Source: Pachyseris speciosa
Lineage: Eukaryota; Cnidaria; Anthozoa; Scleractinia; Pachyseridae
Length of the DNA: 64,000 nt
Direction of reading: 5' to 3'
NCBI GenBank assembly: GCA_016490735.1
Contig: JAEMWC010000264.1
Coordinates: 222,501-286,500 of the forward strand
The translations under genes were made by a program, and so were the position numbers. Positions within the stretch are counted from its first letter, which is position 1. Each line of letters starts with the position of its first letter. Below the pieces are notes generated by a model that did not search any database, was not told the DNA's origin, and saw only the letters and a program-made list of their open reading frames with translations. Positions 34,809 to 45,552 of the stretch are shown in pieces.

Positions 34809-35681
34809 ACATGGGAATACGTGGTGTACAGGGAATACAGGGTGTACAAGGGAATACAGGGTGTACATGGGAATACAGGGTGTACACTGGAAATACAGGG
34901 TGTACATGGAAATACATGGTGTACAGGGATTACAGGGTGTACAAGGGAATACAGGGTGTACATGGGAATACAGGGTGTACATGGGAATACAGGGTGTACA
35001 TGGGAGTACAGGGTGTACATGGGAATACAGGGTGTACATGGGAATACAGGGTGTACACTGGAATACAGGGTGTCCGTGGGAATACAGGGTGTACATGGGA
35101 ATACAGGGTGTACATGGGAATACAGGGTGTACATGGGAATACAGGGTGTACATGGGAATACAGGGTGTACATGGGAATACAGGGTGTACATGGGAATACA
35201 GGGTGTCCGTCGGAATACAGGGTGTACATGGGAATACAGGGTGTACATGGGAATACAGGGTGTACATGGGAATACAGGGTGTACATGGGAATACCGGGTG
35301 TACATGGGAATACAGGGTGTACATGGGAATACAGGGTGTACATGGGAATACAGGGTGTACAAGGGAATACAGGGTGTACATGGGAATACAGGGTTTACAT
35401 GGGAATACAGGGTGTACATGGGAATACAGGGTGTACATGGGAATACAGGGTGTACAGGGGAATATAGGGTGTACATGGGAATACAGGGTGTACATGGGAA
35501 TACAGGGTGTACATGGTAATACAGGGTGTACAAGGGAATCCAGGGTGTACATGGGAATACAGGGTGTACATGGGAATACAGGGTGTACAGGGAATACAGG
35601 GTGTACAAGGGAATACAGGGTGTACATGGGAATACAGGGTGTACAGGGGAATACAGGGTGTACGTGGGAATACAGGGTGTA

Positions 35682-35753
35682 TTTGCGGGGCAAACTACCC
35701 TTACCTTTTATATGTAAAGATAAATAAAGTTGTTGTTGTTGTTGTTGTTGTTG
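35682..35753 (+). repeat. retroposon-tail insert in array, copy 4
   Basis: Same insert, 952 bp after copy 3, with matching array units on each side. Confidence 0.8.
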
Positions 35754-37448
35754 TACATGGGAATACGTGGTGTACAGGGAATACAGGGTGTACAAGGGAA
35801 TACAGGGTGTACATGGGAATACAGAGTGTACACTGGGAATACAGGGTGTACATGGAAATACATGGTGTACAGGGATTACAGGGTGTACAAGGGAATACAG
35901 GGTGTACATGGGAATACAGGGTGTACATGGGAATACAGGGTGTACATGGGAGTACAGGGTGTACATGGGAATACAGGGTGTACATGGGAATACAGGGTGT
36001 ACATGGGAATACAGGGAATACAGGGGGTACAAGGGAATACAGGGTGTACATGGGAATACAGGGTGTACAGGGGAATACAGGGTGCACAGGGATTACAGGG
36101 TGTACATGGGAATACATGGTGTACATGGGAATACAGGGTGTACGTGGGAATACAGGGTGTACATGGGAATACAGGGAATACAGGTGGTACAAGGGTATAC
36201 AGGGTGTACACGAGAATACAGGGTGTACATCACGAATACAGGGTGTACATGGGAATACAGGGTGTACATGGGAATACAGGGAATACAGGGTGTACAAGGG
36301 TATACAGGGTGTACATGAGAATACAGGGTGTACATGGGAATACAGGGTGTACAGGGGAATACAGGGTGTACAAGGGAATACAGAGTGTACATGGGAATAC
36401 AGGGTGTACATGAGAATACAGGGTGTACAGGGGAATACAGGGTGTACATGGAAATACAGGGTGTACATGGGAATACAGGGTGTACATGGGAATACAGAGT
36501 GTACATGGGAATACAGGGTGTAAATGGGAATACAGGGTGTACATTGGAATACAGGGTGTACGTGGGAATACAGGGTGTACATGGGAATACAGGGAATACA
36601 GGTTGTACAAGGGTATACACGGTGTACACGAGAATACAGGGTGTACATGGGAATACAGGGTGTACATGGGAATACAGGGAATACAGGGTGTACAAGGGTA
36701 TACAGGGTGTACATGAGAATACATGGTGTACATGGGAATACAGGGTGTACAGGGATTACAGGGTGTGCATGGGAATACATGGTGTACAGAGATTACAGGG
36801 TGTAAATGGGAGTACAGGGTGTACATGGGAATACAGGGTGTACGTGGGAATACAGGGTGTACAAGGGAATACAGGGTGTACATGGGAATACAGGGTGTAC
36901 AGGGGAATACAGGGTGTACAGGGGAATACAGGGTGTACATGGGAATACAGGGTGTACATAGGAATACAGGGTGTACATGGGAATACAGGGTGTCCGTGGG
37001 AATACAGGGTGTACATGGGAATACAGGGTGTACATGGGAATACAGGGTGTACATGGGAATACAGGGTGTACATGGGAATACCGGGTGTACATGGGAATAC
37101 AGGGTGTACATGGGAATACAGGGTGTACATGGGAATACAGGGTGTACAAGGGAATACAGGGTGTACATGGGAATACAGGGTGTACATGGGAATACAGGGT
37201 GTACATGGGAATACAGGGTGTACAGGGAATATAGGGTGTACATGGGAATACAGGGTGTACATGGGAATACAGGGTGTACATGGTAATACAGGGTGTACAA
37301 GGGAATCCAGGGTGTACATGGGAATACAGGGTGTACATGGGAATACAGGGTGTACAGGGAATACAGGGTGTACAAGGGAATACAGGGTGTACATGGGAAT
37401 ACAGGGTGTACAGGGGAATACAGGGTGTACGTGGGAATACAGGGTGTA

Positions 37449-37520
37449 TTTGCGGGGCAAACTACCCTTACCTTTTATATGTAAAGATAAATAAAGTTGT
37501 TGTTGTTGTTGTTGTTGTTG
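37449..37520 (+). repeat. retroposon-tail insert in array, copy 5
   Basis: Same insert, 1,767 bp after copy 4 and about 490 bp from the right terminus. Confidence 0.8.
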
Positions 37521-37949
37521 TACATGGGAATACGTGGTGTACAGGGAATACAGGATGTACAAGGGAATACAGGGTGTACATGGCAATACAGGGTGTACAC
37601 TGGGAATACAGGGTGTACAAGGGAATACATGGTGTACAGGGATTACAGGGTGTACAAGGGAATACAGGGTGTACATGGGAATACAGGGTGTACATGGGAG
37701 TACAGGGTGTACATGGGAATACAGGGTGTACATGGGAATACAGGGTGTACATGGGAATACAGGGAATACAGGGGGTACAAGGGAATACAGGGTGTACATG
37801 GGAATACAGGGTGTACAGGGGAATACAGGGTGCACAGGGATTACAGGGTGTACATGGGAATACATGGTGTACATGGGAATACAGGGTGTACGTGGGAATA
37901 CAGGGTGTACATGGGAATACAGGTTTTACATTATAGAGATGATATAGTT

Positions 37950-38008
37950 TATTACCCATATATGAAAGTTAAGTCTATTTCGCGTAAGCGTGACATGAAA
38001 AAACAACC
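37950..38008 (-). repeat. right terminal inverted repeat of giant element
   Basis: The inverted partner of 18082-18140. It ends at 38008, directly before the second AGTTGGCG. The mismatches are scattered, suggesting an old element. Confidence 0.75.
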
Positions 38009-38016
38009 AGTTGGCG

Positions 38017-38911
38017 CGTCATATGTAACCTTGCCAAGTCCCTCAACCCGTGTGGAACTGGGAGCGAACTTGGACTCCTCTGGCCGTCTGTAAAGTGATA
38101 GGAGTCTTCCTGCGTCTTTCAAGTACTTGTTTTCCTGCATTTTGGCCGTTATACACCAGAACTGAACATTCACTCGCTTGTTACTTAAAACTTGAAGTGT
38201 TTTGTCGAGGTTATGTTCAGCCAAAAATCTGACGACTAGGCGATAAATCCACCGCTTTGTTGCTGTGGCAGCACTTGTGGTGCTAATAAGGTACGTTTAT
38301 AGCTAAAAGCTTTACGCTTTCAAACCTTTGCTGGGTCGGGGTTATTGTCACGTTTGTTTGTTTTTTTCATGGACGATTTTTGTTTAGCTCTGGTAACTAT
38401 GACAGTAATTGTTTAATTTGCGTTCAATCCTATTCAGCCTGAATCATATGCAGAACTTCCTGTTCACTTTTGCCGAGGATACAGGGCGTTGCTAATCACG
38501 CTTCATTTCAATATGTTTTGTAATGGTAATAGGACTGAGTGGAGTCCTACATTATTCGAATTGTGTACTTATTTATCAATAAATAGTAAAGAGTGAACTG
38601 TAATCATACGAGTGATAAACAAAATCCGAGGGAGTTTGATTTATTTTAATGCGAGTATATAATGATTAAGGTTATGTTGCTATTAATCGCCCGGAACGTC
38701 TGGAAAACAAGAACAGCGAACAGGGAGAATACCCACGAATAGTTGCGAATAGTGGCGAACAATAGTGAAAAAATTGGGAAAATTGGGTGAGGGTGTGCGG
38801 CCCGCTTCCTGAAACCCTTACCCTATTTCAGACCAAAACCTGCCATTTTCCCTATCCTATTTCAGACCTGACCAAAAATTTGATACCCTATGTAACCGCC
38901 AGAGGCGAACA
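38017..38911. other. no gene recognised
   Basis: 38790-38890 has repeated CCCTATTTCAGACC motifs, a dispersed-repeat signature. No splice-bounded coding frame is convincing. Confidence 0.4.
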
Positions 38912-38934
38912 CTTCTAATTGGCTGTGACTAAAA

Positions 38935-39155
38935 GTGGGACGGGGACGTGGGGACGTGGGACTCGGGGACGCGGGGACGCGGGGACGCGGGACGCGGGGA
39001 CGCGGGGACGCGGGGACGCGGGGACGCGGGGACGCGGGGACGCGGGGACGCGGAGACGCGGGACGCGGGGACGCGGGGACGTGGGACGCGGGGACGTGGG
39101 ACTCGGGGACGTAGGACTCGGGGACGCCGGGGCGTGGGACTCGGGGACGCGAGGA
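38935..39155 (+). repeat. GC-rich minisatellite, left arm
   Basis: About 26 units of GGGGACGC with GGGACGC, GGGACTC and GGGACGT variants. Its inverted counterpart is at 40098-40280. The two tracts differ in unit number, which accounts for the unequal arms. Confidence 0.9.
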
Positions 39156-40097
39156 CGTGATAAACAAACAACACCCGAATTTTCCGCTGAATTTGCAATT
39201 TACAGTTCTCGGTGGTTAAGAGAAAGGTATACATTGATGGAGTTTGTCAGCAGACTAGTAGCCATCGTCCTTGTTCTGCCGGATATGTTTGCTTGCCTAT
39301 TTTACCATGAGAGCCCTGGGAACACAATAGCTTCAGCGCAGGGGATCTTATACCTCGTGGGCAGCCATGGAGGACTTTCCTGATAAGTAACTGTGTTTTC
39401 TTGTTAATCCTTTGACATCCGTGCCTTATGCTTGCTACTTTCGATGCTGATGTTTACTTCAGGAAAACTGTTGTCCAAAAATGCATATTTCTTTGATTTT
39501 CATTCCTAAAATGTGTGGATATAAACTCTCGTAATGATCTCGAGCTGGAAAGTGAGTGAAAACCGGAGAAAAGTACATGTTAAGAATCCGAAGAAAGGTA
39601 CAAAAATTATTGTTTGAGATTTCGATAGGAACTGGAATGGATCATTTACTAAAGTAAATTAAGCATTACTGATAAAGGTGTGCACCATTTGTGTTCCTTC
39701 AGTTCCAGCTCGAGATCATTACGAGAGTTTATATCCATACATTCTAGGAATGAAAATCAAAGAAATATGCATTTTTGGACAACAGTTTTCCTGAAGTAAA
39801 CATCAGCATCGAAAGTAGCAAGCATAAGGCACGGATGTCAAAGGATTAACAAGAAAACACAGTTACTTATCAGGAAAGTCCTCCATGGCTGCCCACGAGG
39901 TAAAAGATCCCCTGCGCTGAAGCTATTGTGTTCCCAGGGCTCTCATGGTAAAATAGGCAAGCAAACATATCCGGCAGAACAAGGACGATGGCTACTGGTC
40001 TGCTGACAAACTCCATCATGTAATACCTTTCTCTTAACCACCGAGAACTGTAAATTGCAAATTCAGCGGAAAATTCGGGTGTCGTTTGTTTATCACG

Positions 40098-40280
40098 TCC
40101 TCGCGTCCCCGAGTCCCACGCCCCGGCGTCCCCGAGTCCTCGCGTCCCCGCGTCACCGCATCCCACGTCCCCACGTCCCCACGTCCCCACGTCCCCGCGT
40201 CCCCGCGTCCCACGTCCCCGCGTCCCCGCGTCCCCGCGTCCCCGCGTCCCCGCGTCCCACGTCCCCACGTCCCCGTCCCA
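40098..40280 (-). repeat. GC-rich minisatellite, right arm
   Basis: The inverted copy of 38935-39155, with fewer units. The terminal units (CCCCACGTCCCCGTCCCAC) are in the same order as in the left arm. Confidence 0.9.
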
Positions 40281-40304
40281 CTTTTAGTCACAGCCCTTCT
40301 AATT

Positions 40305-41887
40305 CACGCAATTTATTTTAAACTCTTCCACTTTGTCGTACTGCCCGGGAGGGCATTTGAATCGCATGGCCAAAAAGACACGTGATAATAGCTGTGACGT
40401 AATTTTGGGGACAAGTATTCCAACTATTTCACTATAATTCATAAGTGCAAACACATTTTTTGTACCCAAAAAAATGTCACATCATAGAATTTTGTGAATA
40501 AACACGACCCAGACCCCTGACCATTTTCAAAGGCAAAATAGCCCAACTTCAAACGTTCGTAAAATCGCCAATTTTAATTACGAGCACCTCAAATTTTGAG
40601 ATTCTTGTGTTTTTAGAGGCAAACTTTAAAATTAGCAAAAAAACAAATTTCGCTTCATGGGCACTTTAAGTTAGGTTATCATTGTTTTTTTCATTTTTAC
40701 AACTTTGTACATACTTTTCAATAAATCTTGTTGTGTTCTCCCAAACAATTATGTGACTTATTCCTCATTCACCAGCAACACAAAATTAATGAAGTTGGCA
40801 AATAAATAACTCAGAAATCGATCAAATTGGTGCTTTAATCCTCCTTGAATCAGAAACTGTGAAATCCCAACTTAGCATACTTATGACAACTTATGGCAAA
40901 ATACCTATAAACTTAAACGTCAGTGTATTTTGCAATCTCGAAGTATGCATACTCACACCAGTACCTTCTGTAGGCCTGCACTTTCTAACCTGTGGTCAGT
41001 GGACCAGTTTATGATTAACTTCTTGGCTCTTCATTTTTAAAATAGTCATTTGAATTTGATTATGGTAATTTTACTACATTCTTCCAAGTGATAACAGCGG
41101 TAAGCCACACGCAGTCCCAGACTGCCTATTTTTTTTCTATGCATTCAAGATCGAATGTCTTGCATGAACTGTAAATTCTCAGTGTTTTAGGCCTCAGTTT
41201 TTAGCAAGATCAAACCCAATTGTGATTATCTTCTTGATCACCAAAGTCCTGACTTTTTTTGTTTCCTTTGCTTTTCAGATGTAAGGAAGGCCTTGATTAT
41301 TGCGATTTGCTAGCTATTCTGTTTGACGATAACTGGTAGTCTTATGGAAAATTTGACATAAGGTAGTTATATATTCTAAGAGCGTTGTAAGACATATCCT
41401 AGCTTTTAATCTTTCTCGCACCTCTCTCGCAGATTTGAAGGTGGTATCAAATAAGAGTAAGGGAGGGGAACTTGGATTTCATATCTACTTCTTGTCTATG
41501 AATAGTTTATTTCCCAGTTTCAATAAGCAATCCATATTATGCTTCCATAAATTAGTCAAGAAAGATCTCTGATAGCTTTGATTTCAAATTTGTCATAAAC
41601 ACTGTTGCCGCTGCTTTTGGTTTCTTTTTGACTCAAAAACGTAATTCCCAAAAGGGAGTTGTAGATGTTACACAAATCTCCTTCATCATCCATTATAAGG
41701 CAATAACAGGAGCTTGTACTGTGAAAACATGTGAAGATATGCTCACTATCAATTAATACCGGCCATGAGAGTATGGAGAGCTTTGCGGAAACAAGCCACA
41801 ACTGCAAAAGATATCGGTGAGTGCCACATGAACTTTGCAATACCTGTTTACGATCATCTGTTTTCCAGTGTTGTTCTACTTCATTTC
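40305..41887. other. no gene recognised
   Basis: AT-rich sequence with scattered stops. A frame at 41765-41815 ends at a GTGAG donor and might be a small exon, but nothing supports it further. Confidence 0.4.
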
Positions 41888-41916
41888 ATAATAATAATAA
41901 TAATAGTCTTTATTCA

Positions 41917-41947
<31 letters not shown>

Positions 41948-42265
41948 CAGTTAAAATGTATTAAAAGATACACATTAAAATACAATTATAATATAAGATA
42001 AAATAATACTATTAATACTAAATAAAAATTTATATTTAAAAATAAGTCTATTTACAAAAGTTTTCTTGTGTCTCTCCGTTTTTATCTGAGGAAGGTGACA
42101 CCTTCTCCTCTGCAAATTATATACACATTCTTTTTCTTTGGGAAGTGATCGCACCTAACATATGATTATTAATAGCTCTTTTGAAAGCAGATTTATCTTG
42201 CTGTTCTAAAAGATTAAAAATGCTGACTGTTTGAAAGGTAAAATGACGCTTATGGCACCTATCTA

Positions 42266-42303
<38 letters not shown>

Positions 42304-42357
42304 ACCATTAAAACAGCGAGACCACATGTGAAAATGGGAAGAACTAGGATTTTAAAC

Positions 42358-42398
<41 letters not shown>

Positions 42399-42399
42399 T

Positions 42400-42432
<33 letters not shown>

Positions 42433-42487
42433 GTAAGCAAGAGTCTAACGTGCTCGCTAAATTTACAATTAGGCTGAAAAGTCAGTT

Positions 42488-42536
<49 letters not shown>

Positions 42537-42578
42537 CTGATGGCGTGTACCACTACTTTCCTTCTTTCTAAATATCAG

Positions 42579-42620
<42 letters not shown>

Positions 42621-42654
42621 ACTCCAACTAAGAAACTGATTTACCAGCTCTGCA

Positions 42655-42689
<35 letters not shown>

Positions 42690-42691
42690 TA

Positions 42692-42723
<32 letters not shown>

Positions 42724-42734
42724 AGGCGTGTCAT
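41888..42734 (-). mobile_element. 5'-truncated LINE, RT C-terminal remnant
   Basis: On the minus strand, 42734-42285 encodes the end of a non-LTR reverse transcriptase (FLSWSINNQMLCNPSKCKEL, NNIPQCDSLVLLELTFQPN, LLTKANKCLHILRTLRKELF). The following 3' region runs to GAATAAAGACT and an AAT-type tail at 41888-41905. Stops interrupt the last third. A dead copy; the truncated 5' end plus tail is typical of LINE retrotransposition. Confidence 0.8.
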
Positions 42735-43435
42735 TCATAAAAATTTCACGCAGTCGATCGCTTCGTTTCTACTTTTGATGTTCTACTTTTGGCATGTTCA
42801 TGTCCACATTAAAAGTGAAAAGAGGCAGTGAGTTTTTTTTCACAAAAGCGTTTTCCTTTTTATTATTTTTTTAATGACCATGCACAGAACTTGAAGTATG
42901 TTACACAGTGAATAATAAAAGGACATTTTCAAATGAATCTGGAATTGTTATAAAATATCCCTGACCTTCTTGAATTATCAAAAACTGCACCCTAACTAGG
43001 AAACACTACCATGGATCTTGCCAAGTAATAAGTGTCATGAAGGCTGTGCTTCAAGAAAAATGTTTGGGAGCCCACAGCTCTGAAACTTGAATTGAAATTC
43101 AAATGCAAGGTGCCCAGCATTTAAATTTGTGCAAAACTAAGATTTCCTTGTCACCCAAAGACAAATGGAAGTCGCCAGGGCCCACCAGGTCCTGCTAGAG
43201 CACAGCCCTGATTGCAAACTGACACTACACATGAAATTCAATGTATGGGCCTTATCGATAGACCATTAACTCAGTGATCACAGAACATTCTTATACCAAA
43301 ATTTGGTAATGATTCAGCTTGAATTGTACTAACAATATCCCCAAGATTGCTTCTTTAACCTTTAGTTTTAAGATCTTGTGTTTGTATTAACTAATACTAA
43401 TTTGATCCTTTAATTTTGGGTCAAAGTTCATTACC

Positions 43436-44099
43436 ATGACAGAAGATGCAGGGAGTAGCACATCTGGTGACCATTCAGAGGATCTCACTGGTGCCCCACC
43501 TCTTAGCATTAAACTGCCTCAGTTGAGTGATCTCCCAAGAAAAGGCAAACCTTGGAGAGATGTCCATCTCCCAGTAGACATTCTGTTGTTGACCGTGGAG
43601 GATTGTGAGTTTTTGGCATGTTATGCGTACTTGAGAAACTCCTTTAAAAGTTATCACAGAGAGCTTGGTTATGTCTACTTTGGAAACATGGGTGATGGAG
43701 ATGAGCCCTTGAAAATTGCACTGCTTAGATGTCAGGAAGGTTCTTCTGATCCAGGCTGCTCACAAACTGTCATTACAAATGCAGTGATGCGTCTTCAACC
43801 CAAGGCAGTTTATTCTGTGGGCTGCTGCATTGGTCTGAATAATGCAAAAACACAGTTGGGTGATGTAGTGGTATCCATAAAGCTTACAACTGAAACCTTC
43901 AAAACCCCAGTGGGCAGAGATATGGCTATGATTGTGAAACATGCAGCTGATGGATAGAAGCCTCCATTAGAAAGTACAGATGCTCGAAAAGTAAATGTAC
44001 ACTGCAATGGCGATATTCTAAGTGGCATGGACCAGGGCACTGCTAAACGGCAAAGTGAGCTGAACTCACAAGCGATTGCAGTTGAAAGGGAAGGGAAAG
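43436..44099 (+). pseudogene. PNP/MTA-nucleosidase-like domain, first exon, one nonsense codon
   Basis: Starts MTEDAGSSTSGDHSEDLTG, then VDILLLTVEDCEFLACYAYL, GYVYFGNMGD and YSVGCCIGLNNA, followed by QLGDVVVSIKLTT, the nucleoside-binding fold motifs. TAG at 43955-43957 interrupts DG-KPPLE after 173 codons; the frame continues beyond it as VNVHCNGDILSG and VEREGKG to the GTGAGA donor. VEREG corresponds to the MEXE region that binds the ribose in MTA nucleosidases, with Arg for Met. Confidence 0.75.
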
Positions 44100-45519
44100 G
44101 TGAGATTTGACATCTTTTTCTGGTACATGTAGTCAGCAGATCAGGAATTTAATTTTCCATATAGAAAATGTGCAAAAAGATTGCTTAATCTGCCATTGGT
44201 GCAATAAAGCACATACAACATCAAATCCCTTTTAATATATATTGTAGTCAATGTTTATAATAGCCTCACTTTGATTATTGTAGTAAGGTGTGTGAAAACT
44301 GTAACAAAGGCCTTTCTGATAGACTTCAAAAGCTTCAAAATTGGGCAGCCCTCATTTTGATGTCTGCTAATTATGACAGTAATTTGAATGATTTGTTTGA
44401 GGCACTACAGTAGCGAGAACTCTGGCATCAAAGATTAGAAAAGAAATCTATTATGTTGTACAAAATCTTACATGACATGATGCCTGAATATTTAAGATCA
44501 AGTTTTGTTTTTCACACGATAGTGTGAATTCTTATCGTTTGAGGAATACTGAAAACGCACTAGCTCTTCCAAAACACTGCACTGATTATCTAAAGAGAAG
44601 TCTCCCGTACAGTGGAGCTCAGTTGTGGAACATTATTTACCCTTGGAATTAAGACAAGTGACTTCCTTTGGAGATTTTAAGAATAAATTGAGTTGCCACA
44701 GTTTTAAGTAAGTTTTAAGTAGTTTAAGTAAGATTCTAAACACAGCCTCCAAGAAAAGCAGCCTTTATTGTTTATATTTTTTATTCTCTTGAAAGAAAAT
44801 TTTACACATTGCAAAACAATATGTTTATTACTTCTTTCTAATTATCAATTCTTTATATAACTAAAACTTTATTGTGAAATACCATTTAACTTACTTTTCA
44901 ATACTTTACTGTCAGTAGTATTGCTGTACAACACTGAGTTAATAGACTTCAACTTGATGCATACAATCAACTTAAGGAAGGGCTTTGTTTGTGTACAGCC
45001 GATGTATTTACCACTATTATGATGTTGATCAGCACTGCTAAAGCTGGTTTTGAAGCACTTTAATTTTTATTTTGATTATAAGCCCCCTCGGATATAAGCC
45101 GCTCCATTTATAAGCCATGTCCTACTGTAAAACCCTTATGAAGATGTATAACATAAGCCCAGGGCTTATAAGTGGCAGTTTACGGTAAGTTTGTTGTTGT
45201 TTGTTCTTTTATCTTGTTGTTAGGCATTTTTGTCGCAGCACATGACCTGAAAATGGAATGGGTGATTGTTAAAGGTGTTGCTGATTGTGCTGATGACAAC
45301 AAAAACTCCAAGTGCATCATGGAAGCCTTTTGCCTGTGTGATGGCAGCCTCTGTTGTGTTTAATATGCTGAGCGATCCCGTTGTATTTGAAGACTGGCCT
45401 CACTACCAAGGTATGTCACAGGCATTGCTGTAAGAAATTATCTTGTGCCAGTTCTGTCTAATGGGAGCAGTTCATTTTGCTTGTGAGGAAATTTACAATT
45501 CAATCAATCAGTAACAGAC

Positions 45520-45552
<33 letters not shown>

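Larger units (their letters stand above)
29480..37930 (-). repeat. right subterminal array, same 19-bp satellite inverted
   Basis: Roughly 420 copies of the same unit, now as CATGGGAATACAGGGTGTA on the plus strand, i.e. inverted relative to 18160-20900. Shortened units (GGGAATACAGGGAATACAGG) recur in blocks. Five copies of a 72-78-bp foreign insert divide the outer half into higher-order segments. ORFs of over 1,000 codons here are period artefacts. Confidence 0.95.
18082..38008. mobile_element. 19.9-kb giant transposon-like unit with inverted arrays and cargo gene
   Basis: The outer ends are inverted copies. The left starts GGTTACTCTTTCATGT and continues ACGCTTACGCGAAATAGA; the right end read inward starts GGTTGTTTTTTCATGT and continues in the same way, matching over about 45 bp. 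The direct 8-mer AGTTGGCG flanks both sides (18074-18081 and 38009-38016), a target-site duplication. Next to each end lies a huge array of a 19-bp unit, in opposite orientation left and right. The middle (20.9-29.5 kb) holds a spliced gene, several MITEs and simple repeats. No transposase was recognised, so it may be moved in trans. 8-bp duplications are known in hAT, P/fold-back, Mutator and Merlin groups; I cannot assign one. Boundaries come directly from the sequence; 'single element' is inference. Confidence 0.75.
38921..40295. mobile_element. near-palindromic fold-back element with 9-bp target duplication
   Basis: Arms of 629 bp (38921-39549) and 592 bp (39704-40295) are almost identical inverted copies around a 154-bp spacer. 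Ends are GGCTGTGACTAAAAGTGGG and its inverse. The direct 9-mer CTTCTAATT flanks both sides (38912-38920, 40296-40304). Each arm holds a GC-rich minisatellite and 400 bp of shared sequence. 9-bp duplications are usual for Mutator-like elements and are also seen in fold-back elements. ORFs in the arms are mirror pairs; no transposase is present. Confidence 0.9.

Noticed and set aside
29566..37959. ORFs of up to 1,182 codons in the right array
   Set aside because: Same period artefact; the frames pass unchanged through the retroposon-tail inserts only by chance (poly-Gln, poly-Val or poly-Leu runs from TTG repeats).
38862..40385. Arg/Pro- and Gly/Arg-rich ORFs around the GC-rich minisatellites
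   Set aside because: They are created by the 8-bp repeat and occur as mirror pairs in the two arms of the palindrome.
41765..41815. Possible small exon MRVWRALRKQATTAKDI before a GTGAGT donor
   Set aside because: No start context, no similarity and no downstream partner in phase could be supported.
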